Virus record (IMG/VR): IMGVR_UViG_3300030385_002649
Span: 62,001-126,000 of that record
Origin: a virus
Reading direction: 5' to 3' (one strand)
DNA length: 64,000 bases
Position 1 is the first letter of the stretch. Each line of letters opens with the position of its first letter. The notes under the pieces were generated by a model. The model made no database searches, was not told the origin of the DNA, and saw only the letters and a list, made by a program, of their open reading frames with translations. A program made the position numbers and the translations under genes. Below, piece after piece: positions 14,682 to 23,530 of the stretch.

Positions 14682-15083
14682 ATGGAAGACCCAGGCCAAA
14701 TCGTCACTTTAATGGATTACCAACAGTTCTGCGACCAGAGATCGGGATACGAATTCTCAGCTCTGATTGGTCGAGGCGACCCGTGCTTACAAGTTGGGCA
14801 CGAGTTGGTTTATAATTCATTAGGTCTAGCTGGGGAAGCTGGGGAGTTCGTCGAGAAGATTAAAAAGGCCATTCGTATGGCCAACATCGACAGTTTTTAC
14901 GGTACCATCGACGATGAAAAAAGATTGGCTTGCCTAAAGGAATTAGGGGATGTGATGTATTATGTCTCTCGGTGCGCCAATCTTTTAGACTCTAGCTTGG
15001 AAGAGGTCGCTGAAATCCACAAGGTAAAGCTCCTAGACCGGATTGAGCGTGGAGTTGTTAAGGGAGAAGGCGATGACCGATAA
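14682..15083 (+). CDS. mazG: MazG-type nucleotide pyrophosphohydrolase
   Basis: The 133-residue all-alpha protein has the metal-binding pair of helices: GLAGEAGEFVEKIKK (ExxE-type) and KELGDVMYYVS (ExxD-type). MazG enzymes hydrolyse NTPs or dNTPs to monophosphate and pyrophosphate. In phages they are thought to adjust host nucleotide or alarmone pools. The size fits a single MazG domain. The next gene overlaps its 3' end by 11 bases. Confidence 0.88.
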   Translation: MEDPGQIVTLMDYQQFCDQRSGYEFSALIGRGDPCLQVGHELVYNSLGLAGEAGEFVEKIKKAIRMANIDSFYGTIDDEKRLACLKELGDVMYYVSRCANLLDSSLEEVAEIHKVKLLDRIERGVVKGEGDDR

Positions 15084-15480
15084 GCCTGAGGACGATGACG
15101 ACGAGTACCAAAACTTGGATGAATTTCTAAAAGACTTTTACGGACGCAAATCAGAACAAGAGCTAGAAGAATTGCTAGCTAAAATAACAGAAGGTGAAGA
15201 GATGGACGAAGATGACGATCTAGACATTATTGTGCACGGCCCTTTACACGTGCCCATGATTGACCTCACAGAAGAGATCGGAATGGCATTTGTTCACAGC
15301 GGAAGCTCCGTGGGAATTGTCATGAAGGATTCTTTCGCTAGAGAAAAGTTCATCAACGCTATCACCACCTGGGCTCTAGAGTCTGACTTAAAGAAGCACT
15401 TCATCATCTCCCCTAAGGGTGAAGACGAAGACCATATCAAGTGTATCGAACACATTATTACTGACCATTTCGATCAGTAA
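15073..15480 (+). CDS. Hypothetical acidic 135-residue protein
   Basis: I chose ATG 15073 because it has an AGGGAGAAGG site and overlaps mazG by only 11 bases; a farther ATG at 15043 is less likely. The N-terminal 60 residues are very acidic (DDDDEY, EEMDEDDDLD) and the rest is a compact alpha/beta domain (VGIVMKDSFAREKFINAITTW). Such acidic leaders can mimic DNA or mediate protein contacts. No family recognised. Confidence 0.7.
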   Translation: MTDKPEDDDDEYQNLDEFLKDFYGRKSEQELEELLAKITEGEEMDEDDDLDIIVHGPLHVPMIDLTEEIGMAFVHSGSSVGIVMKDSFAREKFINAITTWALESDLKKHFIISPKGEDEDHIKCIEHIITDHFDQ

Positions 15481-15501
15481 CTACAAGAGAGGAGAATCAT
15501 C

Positions 15502-15747
15502 ATGGTCGATAGAAAACAATCAGTCTGGACAGAGGTCGGAGCCGTAGAACTTGACGGAGGTATCACTGAAACCACAAGCCACATGCGAGTCATGGGCGGT
15601 TTTATGTACCGAATCTCAACCTCATGGAAAGGCGACGAGGACCGCCCAGGCGGCAGAGCAGAAGCCCTAGCGTTCGTTCCAGTTGACCCAGAAGTCACTA
15701 AGAACCTGCGCCCACAAGTTCGACGCGCCCCGACTCGATCTAGATGA
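15502..15747 (+). CDS. Hypothetical 81-residue protein
   Basis: It begins MVDRKQSVWTEVGAVELDGG after a GAGAGGAG site. It is likely a small beta-rich fold with a basic, disordered end (RRAPTRSR). Its stop overlaps the next ATG as ATGA. No recognised family. Confidence 0.65.
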   Translation: MVDRKQSVWTEVGAVELDGGITETTSHMRVMGGFMYRISTSWKGDEDRPGGRAEALAFVPVDPEVTKNLRPQVRRAPTRSR

Positions 15748-15950
15748 CATTGGGTGAAGTAACCAAAGCATTATCAGCTTTGAGGGATAAGCTTCCAAAC
15801 GACCCGGACTTAAAAGTTAGGTTAATTGGTCACGACGACAGTTTTCATTTCGCGCCAACTTATGAAATTCTGGTGACTGACGGGGAAGTGGTGCTCAGCG
15901 GAGTGCCACCAGAGTTGGCGAAAGCATATGGCCTCGATGAGCGTAACTGA
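15744..15950 (+). CDS. Hypothetical 68-residue protein
   Basis: This small alpha/beta protein (VTKALSALRDKLP, LKVRLIGHDDSFHF, YEILVTDGEVVLSG) starts in an ATGA overlap, and its 3' end overlaps the next gene. It resembles small phage proteins that have a helix then a beta-hairpin, but I do not recognise a specific family. Confidence 0.65.
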   Translation: MTLGEVTKALSALRDKLPNDPDLKVRLIGHDDSFHFAPTYEILVTDGEVVLSGVPPELAKAYGLDERN

Positions 15951-17010
15951 ATACACCTATGCACCTTATAGGTTCCAACATGCCTCAGCCGTGTGCGCAT
16001 TAAAAGAACCAGCTAAAAACCACGGGTCCCAAAAATCGGGGGCCCTGGTTGCGTTTTACGCAGGGTTATCCGAATGCCACGAGTCTCAGCACGTCTGCCT
16101 AGCCTTCAACGGTGAAGTGTTCCACGAGCTAGAGCCGTACACTGGCAATCCTGTTCTTTTCTCCACAAGCGAGACAGAAGCTGTTCTAATTTACTCCAAG
16201 TTCGAAGACTTGCCAGCAAACAGGATAAGATGGTGGCAATATTGTTCCCTGTGGGCCCGCAAGATTTCCACCCTGGACGATGGAGTGCTTTGCGTTTCAG
16301 ACCCTGAGCAGATCATAGTGGAAATGGAAGACCTCCCAACAGGAAAAGGTCTTCTTACTAGGTGCCACCCTGTCAAGACAGAAATCCCGGGGTTCACAGA
16401 AGAAAAGTGGTGCTTACCAGTCTATCGTGAACACGACCCAACCCACCACGGTGCTCTCCTGATCAGCGATGACGGGTTTAAATGGGAAACCCATAGTCTT
16501 ATTGGGCACGATTCCACCTCCAATAGGGGCCTTCCCATTAGAAGCATCCAACCTACCTTCTGGAAGCAGAATGGAGAATTGCACGCTCTACTTCGAAACT
16601 TCAATTATTCGAGCAAGGGCCCTAGATTGGCTTATCATTCTAGGCTTGATGCAGACGGAAAATGGAAGCCTCTTGTAGAGTCCACACTCTACAATGCTAA
16701 TAATAGCTTAGTGGTCTTGCCCCACAATGACCGCAGTTTTGTGCTATGGAACCATGACCCTAAAGGCAGAAATAACTTGTTTCTTGGAGTGTTGAACACG
16801 CATGGTACAGGGGTTCCAAACGGTGGAGTGATTGCTAAAGTTTCTGATTATGGCCATTACCCTTCGATGGCTGTTATCGAGGGGAAGTTGCACATATTGT
16901 TCACAACTTCGATAGCTCACGTTGATTCCTTCACAGCCAAGTCATGCATCAAACATCGCATTTTCGACTTGGACTCAATGGAAATGTTTTTAAAAGCTAA
17001 GGGATTCTAA
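15937..17010 (+). CDS. Sialidase-like (BNR) beta-propeller protein
   Basis: The roughly 357-residue protein has the layout of BNR_2-type exo-sialidases: a first blade with GALVAFYAGLSECHES, then GNPVLF, RWWQYCSLWARKI, a shortened Asp box (ISDDGFKW), RSIQPTFWKQNGELHALLR and NANNSLVVLPH. It lacks a signal peptide, so it would be cytoplasmic, virion-bound, or released at lysis. It could cleave or bind an acidic surface sugar. The same window encodes enzymes for making CMP-ulosonates and a GT29 transferase, which makes the pairing interesting. Catalytic residues cannot be confirmed by eye. ATG 15928 is an alternative start. Confidence 0.65.
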   Translation: MSVTEYTYAPYRFQHASAVCALKEPAKNHGSQKSGALVAFYAGLSECHESQHVCLAFNGEVFHELEPYTGNPVLFSTSETEAVLIYSKFEDLPANRIRWWQYCSLWARKISTLDDGVLCVSDPEQIIVEMEDLPTGKGLLTRCHPVKTEIPGFTEEKWCLPVYREHDPTHHGALLISDDGFKWETHSLIGHDSTSNRGLPIRSIQPTFWKQNGELHALLRNFNYSSKGPRLAYHSRLDADGKWKPLVESTLYNANNSLVVLPHNDRSFVLWNHDPKGRNNLFLGVLNTHGTGVPNGGVIAKVSDYGHYPSMAVIEGKLHILFTTSIAHVDSFTAKSCIKHRIFDLDSMEMFLKAKGF

Positions 17011-17026
17011 AGTCCAAATATAAAGC

Positions 17027-17524
17027 ATGACAAAATTCATGCTTTATCTGGTTGTCCCTTTTGTATTGTTATTTAGTTCGTGTTCAACGCAAGAATTATC
17101 TAGCGACTGGTACCCATTAACAACATTAGTTGAACGTCCGGACATTGGGAATGAACGTGTTGTCACAACCGTTTCCCCTTACCTGTATACCTCTAGCCTA
17201 GATTGGTTTAATGAGACCTATACTCCGGGTTCTGTCCCTTATGAGGCCCTCAGACGACACGAGGTGACGCACGCTAAAAGGCAAGAAGCTTCTTCTAGTA
17301 AGACGCTCTGGCTTCAACGTTACCTAACTGACAAAAAATTCCGATACGAAGAGGAAAAGGCCGGATATAAGGCTGGGATAGAGTATTATATCAAGAGCGG
17401 GTGGGCTGCGAGCCCCGAGGGCCTGGCAGAAACCCTGTCTGGAAAAGCTTACGGCAGTATGGTTTCCTACGATGAAGCCTTGATCTGGACTAAGAAGATG
17501 ATTGCAGATGCAAAAGCCAAGTAG
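17027..17524 (+). CDS. HExxH lipoprotein, paralogue 1
   Basis: The 165-residue product has a lipoprotein signal (lipobox LFSSC, Cys19) and a zinc-metallopeptidase-like motif RRHEVTHAKRQE with His78, Glu79 and His82; Glu87 could be a third ligand. A paralogue on the minus strand at 21709-22218 shares TVSPYxY, PGSV, HExxHAxRQE, TDxKF, EEKxGY and VSYxxALxW. It should sit in the outer or inner membrane facing the periplasm. It could be an endopeptidase that acts on the envelope or a receptor-masking lipoprotein. No close family recognised. Confidence 0.75.
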   Translation: MTKFMLYLVVPFVLLFSSCSTQELSSDWYPLTTLVERPDIGNERVVTTVSPYLYTSSLDWFNETYTPGSVPYEALRRHEVTHAKRQEASSSKTLWLQRYLTDKKFRYEEEKAGYKAGIEYYIKSGWAASPEGLAETLSGKAYGSMVSYDEALIWTKKMIADAKAK

Positions 17525-17542
17525 TGGGCTGTAAATAGAAGG

Positions 17543-18184
17543 ATGAAAGTAAAAACAAGCGCATTCTGCGGTCTATCCCGCAACAAGGATTGGCAATTGT
17601 GGTTAAAAGACCAAGCGCCGGACTTAAATAAAGAATTGGATATAACGATTAAGTCCATGAAGGGTTGTCGAGCTAATAGCAACAAGATGATGGACATCTA
17701 TTACGAGCTTTACAAAAGAAATAAGGGTCAAAAATTCGAAGATTTCATCAGAGGTCGATTCCCATGGCTCGTAGAGGAAGAAGAGAAGAACACTAGGAAA
17801 GAGATTCGGAAAAAGGTCTCAGATCTAAAAAAGAAGGGAATCATTAAAAAGGTCAACATGATGGACCATGACGCGGTCAACAAACACCGTGTCTTCACCC
17901 TTTATCGCCCACATATTTTGAGTTTTCCCCAAAAGTTAATCATTGTTGGGGACGACCTCTTCAATAAAACTCAAGAGTTCTTAAAAAACAAAATCGGAGC
18001 TGATTACCTTATTGTTGAGGACAGGTCATATATCGAGTATTTCGAGCAGAAATACGCTAATGTTGTCGACAAGATCCCAAGAAAAAACCGGGAGATATAT
18101 AAATACAGGCAGAAGAATAGTCAGAATGCAACAAGCAATACTCCTAACGAGTCTGAACTTCAAGAACCCGAGCAATCTAGCTAA
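17543..18184 (+). CDS. Hypothetical 213-residue lysine-rich protein
   Basis: A helical, Lys-rich N-terminal half (RKEIRKKVSDLKKKGIIKK) is followed by an alpha/beta part (KLIIVGDDLFNKTQEF) and a Gln/Asn/Ser-rich tail. The helical half looks like a winged-helix-like DNA-binding region, but that is a guess. Its 3' end overlaps the glycosyltransferase start at 18126 by 59 bases. Confidence 0.65.
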   Translation: MKVKTSAFCGLSRNKDWQLWLKDQAPDLNKELDITIKSMKGCRANSNKMMDIYYELYKRNKGQKFEDFIRGRFPWLVEEEEKNTRKEIRKKVSDLKKKGIIKKVNMMDHDAVNKHRVFTLYRPHILSFPQKLIIVGDDLFNKTQEFLKNKIGADYLIVEDRSYIEYFEQKYANVVDKIPRKNREIYKYRQKNSQNATSNTPNESELQEPEQSS

Positions 18185-19298
18185 CTTAGAATTGTACAAA
18201 CTATTCAACAACTTCTCGGACTACGACACATACATCTATTACGAAGGGTCAGAGAAGTCTAAAATCTGGAATCAAGTTTCAAACTCCAAGATCATATCCA
18301 AGAGTCCGAGCGCATTTAAAGATGCCCTCATCCTATTATGTGGATATAACCCATCCTTAGCGAACCTAGATAGATCTAATAGGGTTTTTTACTTCGTACA
18401 AGGCAGAAAACTAGAAAGCAGGGAGCTAACGCTCCTTCCAATCCTCGACACGGTAGTGGTCGATTCTCTTGATTCTGCTTACATTGTCCAATCCCAAATG
18501 GGGCCATATAAGAATAAGGTTAGAGTTGTGGTTCTCCCCGCCTGGTGGGACACCCAGCCAGAAGAATATCCTTCGGTAGTAAATGCGAAGGTTTGCAACT
18601 ATGACGAAATATTCGGACACGCCTTAAACAGCATCCCGAGATGTAAGGAAGACCATAAAGCTTGGATGATAGTAAACCCCGAAACCGTTGAAGTTCTAAA
18701 GTATATGGCCATGGGGAAACCAGTTTTAGCCCCGGATAAGACCCCGTATTCTAGTCTTATCATCAACGGTTTCAACGGTTTTCTGATATCAAAACCTGGG
18801 GATGTATCAACATCAATACGGCAACTCAAGAGAAACCGAAAAGAAATTTCCCTTAACGCCAAAGCTGCAGCTAGAGCAATACTGTCTCCTGCCAAATACC
18901 TTGATAAGCTATTAAATTCTGTTGGTGTAGAACCCCTCCCGGAGCCGTCAAAGCCAAGTAGGTGGGTTATAAAGGAGAGGTATTTTGCTGACGGCGGGAT
19001 TGGTTTTCGGCCCGAGACTATTGGTGCTGAGTTTAGAGATGCTGAAGTGTACGATCTAATTGAAATTCTAGAGTTCTTGGCTATTAAGAAGTTTCGTGAC
19101 GCTTTCGTGTTCGGTTTTGATTTTCCCATTTATGACGCTATCGAGATGGGTAGGGTGAAGACCCTTCTCAAAATTCTTGGGGAAAATTCTCTTAATATTA
19201 GGTTCTGTCTGGATGGCGATATTCCACCAGAGTGGGTAAATATTTTCAAAAAATTAAGTGTTGTGTCAGTTGAAGAAGGACTGAAACAAGTCCGGTAA
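18126..19298 (+). CDS. Glycosyltransferase, GT4/GT-B like
   Basis: I chose ATG 18126 (MQQAILLTSLNF) rather than a farther upstream ATG, giving 390 residues. A GT-B C-terminal motif of the E-x7-E kind appears as NPETVEVLKYMAMGKPVLAP, followed by NGFNGFLI, which is the usual nucleotide-sugar site of GT4 enzymes. The 100 residues after that form an extra C-terminal domain. It probably adds a sugar to a surface polysaccharide or to a phage component. Donor and acceptor are not predictable. Confidence 0.7.
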   Translation: MQQAILLTSLNFKNPSNLANLELYKLFNNFSDYDTYIYYEGSEKSKIWNQVSNSKIISKSPSAFKDALILLCGYNPSLANLDRSNRVFYFVQGRKLESRELTLLPILDTVVVDSLDSAYIVQSQMGPYKNKVRVVVLPAWWDTQPEEYPSVVNAKVCNYDEIFGHALNSIPRCKEDHKAWMIVNPETVEVLKYMAMGKPVLAPDKTPYSSLIINGFNGFLISKPGDVSTSIRQLKRNRKEISLNAKAAARAILSPAKYLDKLLNSVGVEPLPEPSKPSRWVIKERYFADGGIGFRPETIGAEFRDAEVYDLIEILEFLAIKKFRDAFVFGFDFPIYDAIEMGRVKTLLKILGENSLNIRFCLDGDIPPEWVNIFKKLSVVSVEEGLKQVR

Positions 19299-19317
19299 AA
19301 ATAAGTTAGAGGCTACG

Positions 19318-20619
19318 ATGGACAATGATATCTTAAAGATCGCCAGCATGTTGGGCGAAGACCCAGACGACATCAAGGAGATGGCACTCACTACAGGTGC
19401 CATTCCTGCTGGCCCATTTGGAGACGCTGGCTTCGTTAACAAGAAGAAGTCAAAGGCCAACAAAAAACGGAGCCGCAAAAAGAAGAAATCCGGATCCGAT
19501 AACAAAGAAGGTTCAGTTCTATACTCCGGAATAGAGGACGATAAGCACATCGAAGAGGCTAGCAGAGTAAAGAAACAAGTCGCCGCGCCGACAAGATTGA
19601 TGACTCCAGAAGAGAGAAAAGCGAAAAAGAAACAAGAGGTTAACCTTCACCTTAAGCAAAAAGCGCAACATCTATCCCCATCCAACATCAGAAGACCAAA
19701 TTCGATCATCTTCAACGGTGGGATCGACGTTAACCCAATGGAGGTTCCTGATTCCACTGAAATGCAAGGAATCAACGCTAGGGTAGAAAAGGCCGAAAGC
19801 TCACTTGGCGAATCATGGAAAAAACTCACTAATATCTTTAACGCCCTAAGACACTTAGAAATGTACGATGGCAAGATCCAGATCTTCGATAAGAACAAGT
19901 GTCACTTTTACAGACAATATCGAATCTTGAATGACATTTATTCCAGCGGACACTCAGCATATGAAGAGGCTCAAAATGAATGGGGCGGAGGGATTTCGCC
20001 GGGTCTAAGCATGCTTCCTCCCGTTAAAGGTTGGAGGGGGATCCACAATTGGAACAAAAACGCACTCGAACGTAGTCGCTACGTCAAGAATTACGTTCGT
20101 CAAATTGCTTACGTCTATTTGAAGCACATTGGTGAAAATGTTCTGATCACTCATATGGGCAGTTGCAGTAAAGCTGACTGTCTGAAATCCAACCACGCTC
20201 ATTTCCTTATTAAAGGATACTGCGATGGTTTCAAAGAGGACGGGCAAGTCTGGAATATGACTAGAGCGGTGAAAAAGGTATTCAAGATCCGCCAGAAAGC
20301 TCTGCAAGACTTCGCAGCTAAGAGAAGGAAGAAAAAGGAAAAACCACCAGCCCCTACTCTGAGCCCAGGAGACCAAGCACGCTATGATGAAGAAATCGCC
20401 ACTCATGGTAGGGTTAGAGGTGGACAAATGGCTTACGTCTTCCAAGACTACTATTATGACCTTATCCACAAGAACGATAAGGATGAGATGCCCGAAGTTG
20501 GCCCAGAAACTGCAGCCAAGCAGGGGCAAGCTCAAGCGCCTAACCCCACACAAGTTGACGAGTGGGCACCTTTTGATATCTCAGGGTATCTAACAGAAGA
20601 CCCGGATTTGTTTATATGA
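19318..20619 (+). CDS. Hypothetical 433-residue protein with TEDPD tags at both ends
   Basis: The protein starts ILKIASMLGEDPDD and ends ISGYLTEDPDLFI, the same short tag that ends two structural-module proteins at 38.5-39.8 kb. Between them are a Lys-rich segment (KKKSKANKKRSRKKKK) and a central domain (FYRQYRILNDIY, HIGENVLITHMGSCSKADC, SNHAHFLIKGYC). No known family seen. The tag suggests it belongs with virion or prohead proteins despite lying 18 kb away. Its stop overlaps the aminotransferase start (ATGA). Confidence 0.7.
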   Translation: MDNDILKIASMLGEDPDDIKEMALTTGAIPAGPFGDAGFVNKKKSKANKKRSRKKKKSGSDNKEGSVLYSGIEDDKHIEEASRVKKQVAAPTRLMTPEERKAKKKQEVNLHLKQKAQHLSPSNIRRPNSIIFNGGIDVNPMEVPDSTEMQGINARVEKAESSLGESWKKLTNIFNALRHLEMYDGKIQIFDKNKCHFYRQYRILNDIYSSGHSAYEEAQNEWGGGISPGLSMLPPVKGWRGIHNWNKNALERSRYVKNYVRQIAYVYLKHIGENVLITHMGSCSKADCLKSNHAHFLIKGYCDGFKEDGQVWNMTRAVKKVFKIRQKALQDFAAKRRKKKEKPPAPTLSPGDQARYDEEIATHGRVRGGQMAYVFQDYYYDLIHKNDKDEMPEVGPETAAKQGQAQAPNPTQVDEWAPFDISGYLTEDPDLFI

Positions 20620-21719
20620 TACCAGTATATCAGCCATGGCTAACATCTAAAGAAAAGAACAACGTCCACGAAGCAATGGAGTCAGGTTGGATCTCATCAA
20701 CCGGCAAATACGTGGAGAAAGCCGAAGAGTTATTCGCAGACTTTGTAGGAACGAAACACGCTATAACAACCACCTCCGGAACTACAGCACTTCATTTATG
20801 CTTAAGAGCAATGAAAATCGAAGACCCTAAGAAATACGTTATCGTCCCGAACATTACGTTCATTGCTACCGCCTTCGCCGCCTCTTATGAAAGGATGGGA
20901 GTATTGATTGCTGAAGTTGATCCAAGAACGTGGAATATCGATCCATTACAAGTTGAACATTTCTGCTCTAATTATGATGTCGCAGCGGTAATTCCAGTAC
21001 ATTTATATGGGAATCCGGCTGACATGATTGCGCTTAAAGTCCTACAGGAAACCTGGGGTTTTGCGCTGATTGAAGACGCTTGCGAGTCTCTTGGTGCCAA
21101 AATCGGGGATAAAATGACGGGTTCTCTGGGCGACATGTCTTGCTTCTCCTTCTACGGGAACAAGACCTTCACTAGCGGAGAAGGCGGGATGGTCACGACG
21201 GATGATGACGAGTATGCTGAAAGGGCTCGGTTGCTACGAGGACAGGCTCAGGATCCGAACAAACGCTACTGGCACGTGGACGTGGGTCACAATTATCGCA
21301 TGACTAATATCCAAGCGGCTATCTTATGCGCCCAACTTGAGAGAGCGGACCAAATACTAGCCGAGAAGAAAAGAGTCTCTGACCGCTACTTGGCTAACTT
21401 GGGCGACATGGACGAATTGAAGTTCCAGAAGGTCTTCGAGGACCATGAACACTCTAATTGGTTAGTAAGCACTGAGCTTCTAACCACTAAAAATCACATT
21501 TTCTCAACTTGGATGCGGGAGAACGGGGTAGACACTAGAAAAGTCTTCTACCCGATTTCTGACATGCCGACGTATAAGGACTGTGAAACGCGAGAGCCTC
21601 CCCGAATATCGAGGAGGCTCTCTGAGCACGGTGTGTCGTTTCCATCTTATCCAGAATTGAGCAATAAAGAGGTCGACCACATTTGTGATCTAGTAAAGAA
21701 CTTTTTACTTAAGGCTTAG
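20616..21719 (+). CDS. DegT/DnrJ/EryC1-type sugar aminotransferase
   Basis: This 367-residue PLP enzyme has the fold-type I blocks of sugar aminotransferases: TTTSGTTALHLCLRA near 51, VIVPNITFIATA near 75, LIEDACESLGAKIG near 151, and SFYGNKTFTSGEGGMVTT with the PLP-binding Lys183. These enzymes add an amino group from glutamate to a nucleotide-linked keto-sugar. It fits the surface-sugar island around it and could feed an amino-sugar pathway with the NeuD-like acyltransferase 4 kb away. Confidence 0.9.
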   Translation: MIPVYQPWLTSKEKNNVHEAMESGWISSTGKYVEKAEELFADFVGTKHAITTTSGTTALHLCLRAMKIEDPKKYVIVPNITFIATAFAASYERMGVLIAEVDPRTWNIDPLQVEHFCSNYDVAAVIPVHLYGNPADMIALKVLQETWGFALIEDACESLGAKIGDKMTGSLGDMSCFSFYGNKTFTSGEGGMVTTDDDEYAERARLLRGQAQDPNKRYWHVDVGHNYRMTNIQAAILCAQLERADQILAEKKRVSDRYLANLGDMDELKFQKVFEDHEHSNWLVSTELLTTKNHIFSTWMRENGVDTRKVFYPISDMPTYKDCETREPPRISRRLSEHGVSFPSYPELSNKEVDHICDLVKNFLLKA

Positions 21720-22218
21720 GATGCCATTGTCCGCTTCGTACCAGTCTAGCCCAAGTTAGAGCGTCCTCATAAGAGACAATCCCTCCAGTGAAGATCTTAT
21801 ACTTGGACAGCGCAGATGCGACATTTTCAGGTCGCAGTGAACCATCTAGTTTCATCTGGTGATAATACCCAATTTTCTCTTCCGCTAAAGCGAACTTAGC
21901 ATCCGTCATATATTGTCCGACCCAGGAGAAAACTCCTGTCTTCTCCTGGCGTTGTGCATGAATTCGTTCATGAGTCATGATAGACCTGAACTTCACAGAG
22001 CCGGGTGGCTTCAGCTTGAGGTAGTAATCGAGGTCCGTTACGTAACAATACGGGGAAACAGTGGTGATATTGGATTTGGAGGGAACGACCAATGCTGCCA
22101 TTTTAGAACGTTGTTTAATTTCCTTCAGGGGAAGCCATTCATCGTCCAGTTCGTAAGATTTAGCGTTGGTACAACCCGAGAAAACCAAGACTGCGAGAAT
22201 TAACAAATACTTTTTCAT
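21709..22218 (-). CDS. HExxH lipoprotein, paralogue 2
   Basis: The 169-residue lipoprotein (lipobox VFSGC, Cys16) has THERIHAQRQE with His83, Glu84 and His87. It is a diverged copy of the lipoprotein at 17027-17524 and conserves the same blocks along its length. It is the last gene of the minus-strand run that contains malate synthase and isocitrate lyase, 17 bases after the latter. A periplasmic-side metallopeptidase is plausible. It converges with the aminotransferase gene, overlapping 11 bases. Confidence 0.75.
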   Translation of the reverse strand: MKKYLLILAVLVFSGCTNAKSYELDDEWLPLKEIKQRSKMAALVVPSKSNITTVSPYCYVTDLDYYLKLKPPGSVKFRSIMTHERIHAQRQEKTGVFSWVGQYMTDAKFALAEEKIGYYHQMKLDGSLRPENVASALSKYKIFTGGIVSYEDALTWARLVRSGQWHPKP

Positions 22219-22235
22219 ATAGCACCTAGATATTT

Positions 22236-23522
22236 TTAGTGAAACTGTTCTGTTTCGGTTGAGCCTGCAAGAGCAGACGTTGATGGGTCCACGCCAATGG
22301 TTTTCTTGATATCGTCATAATATCCGGTACCAACAAATCCTTGGTGCTTGACAGCCTTGTAACCATCCGATTCCGCAAGAGCGAATTCTTCTTCCTGAAG
22401 AGTAGAGTACGCTGCCATTCCAGAATCTTTATAGTCATGAGCTAGCTTGTACATCGACGTGTTCAATGAGTGGAAGCCAGCAAGGGTGATGAATTGAAAC
22501 ACATAACCCATTTTGGCTAGTTCATTCTGAAATTCAGACAATTCTCCGGTCCGGTCCTTGTTAGATTCCCAATTGAAGGATGGAGAACAATTATACGCCA
22601 ACATCTTGTGTGGGTATTTGTCGTGAATTGCCGTGGCAAATTGACGGGCCTCTTCGAGGTCGGGTCTAGCTGTTTCTACCCATACCATGTCAGCGTAAGG
22701 AGCGTAAGCTAGACCTCTAGCGATTGCCATGTCCAACCCGCCAGTGACGCCATAGAATTGGCCTTGGCTTTCTCCGGTTAGGAAGGGCTTATCGCGGTCG
22801 TCGATGTCTGAAGTCATGAGTTTAGCGCTGTTGGCATCAGTTCTAGCAATGATCACAGTGTTAGCACCGACCACGTCTGCTGCTAACCTAGCGACTTTTA
22901 GTTTTTCGATGAATTCGCTGGTTGGGACTAGAACTTTACCGCCGAGGTGGCCACATTTCTTTTCGGAGGACAGTTGGTCTTCCAGGTGGACCCCTGCTGC
23001 TCCAGCTTCGATCATCCCTTTTACAACTTCGAAGGTGCACTGGACTCCGCCGAATCCGGCTTCAGCGTCAGCTACGATTGGCTGGACATAATTGTAACGG
23101 GGTTTCCCGTCTGTCTCTCCGAATTCGATCTGGTCTGCTCTTATCATGGCGTTGTTCAATTTCTGAACGTGGAAGGCCATGCTGTTGTTGGCGTAGAGGC
23201 TTAGGTCTGGGTACATCTGGCCGGACAGGTTGTTATCTGCGGCGACTTGCCATCCACTTGCGTAGACCGCCCTGAGGCCAGCTTGCGTCATTTGGATAGC
23301 TTGGTTTCCTGTTACTGCTCCGAGTGCTCTAACGGCGGGGCCTTCTTTTCGGAAGGCTTTTTGGCATTCTTTGTGCAATTGATCAGACATTTCCTCAGCT
23401 AGAAACCGTGGGTCTTTTGTGCCTCTCAGTCGGACGACATCTTGCTCGCTATAATCTCGTTGAACTTCTTTCCATCTGGGATCTGACCATTCGTTTTTTA
23501 AGTCTTCTGCTGATTTGTTCAT
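22236..23522 (-). CDS. aceA: Isocitrate lyase AceA
   Basis: The 428-residue enzyme splits isocitrate into glyoxylate and succinate. It has normal bacterial length and the signature KKCGHLGGK with catalytic Cys190, the metal-binding region VADAEAGFGG near 150-159, VHLEDQ at 178-183, and the typical C-terminal STETEQFH. The bacterial ICL1 type is the closest match by motif. It lies 8 bases after malate synthase in the order aceB-aceA, as in many bacteria. All key residues are intact, so activity is expected. It lets two-carbon units bypass the CO2-losing steps of the TCA cycle. Confidence 0.95.
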   Translation of the reverse strand: MNKSAEDLKNEWSDPRWKEVQRDYSEQDVVRLRGTKDPRFLAEEMSDQLHKECQKAFRKEGPAVRALGAVTGNQAIQMTQAGLRAVYASGWQVAADNNLSGQMYPDLSLYANNSMAFHVQKLNNAMIRADQIEFGETDGKPRYNYVQPIVADAEAGFGGVQCTFEVVKGMIEAGAAGVHLEDQLSSEKKCGHLGGKVLVPTSEFIEKLKVARLAADVVGANTVIIARTDANSAKLMTSDIDDRDKPFLTGESQGQFYGVTGGLDMAIARGLAYAPYADMVWVETARPDLEEARQFATAIHDKYPHKMLAYNCSPSFNWESNKDRTGELSEFQNELAKMGYVFQFITLAGFHSLNTSMYKLAHDYKDSGMAAYSTLQEEEFALAESDGYKAVKHQGFVGTGYYDDIKKTIGVDPSTSALAGSTETEQFH

Positions 23523-23530
23523 GGTTCTCC

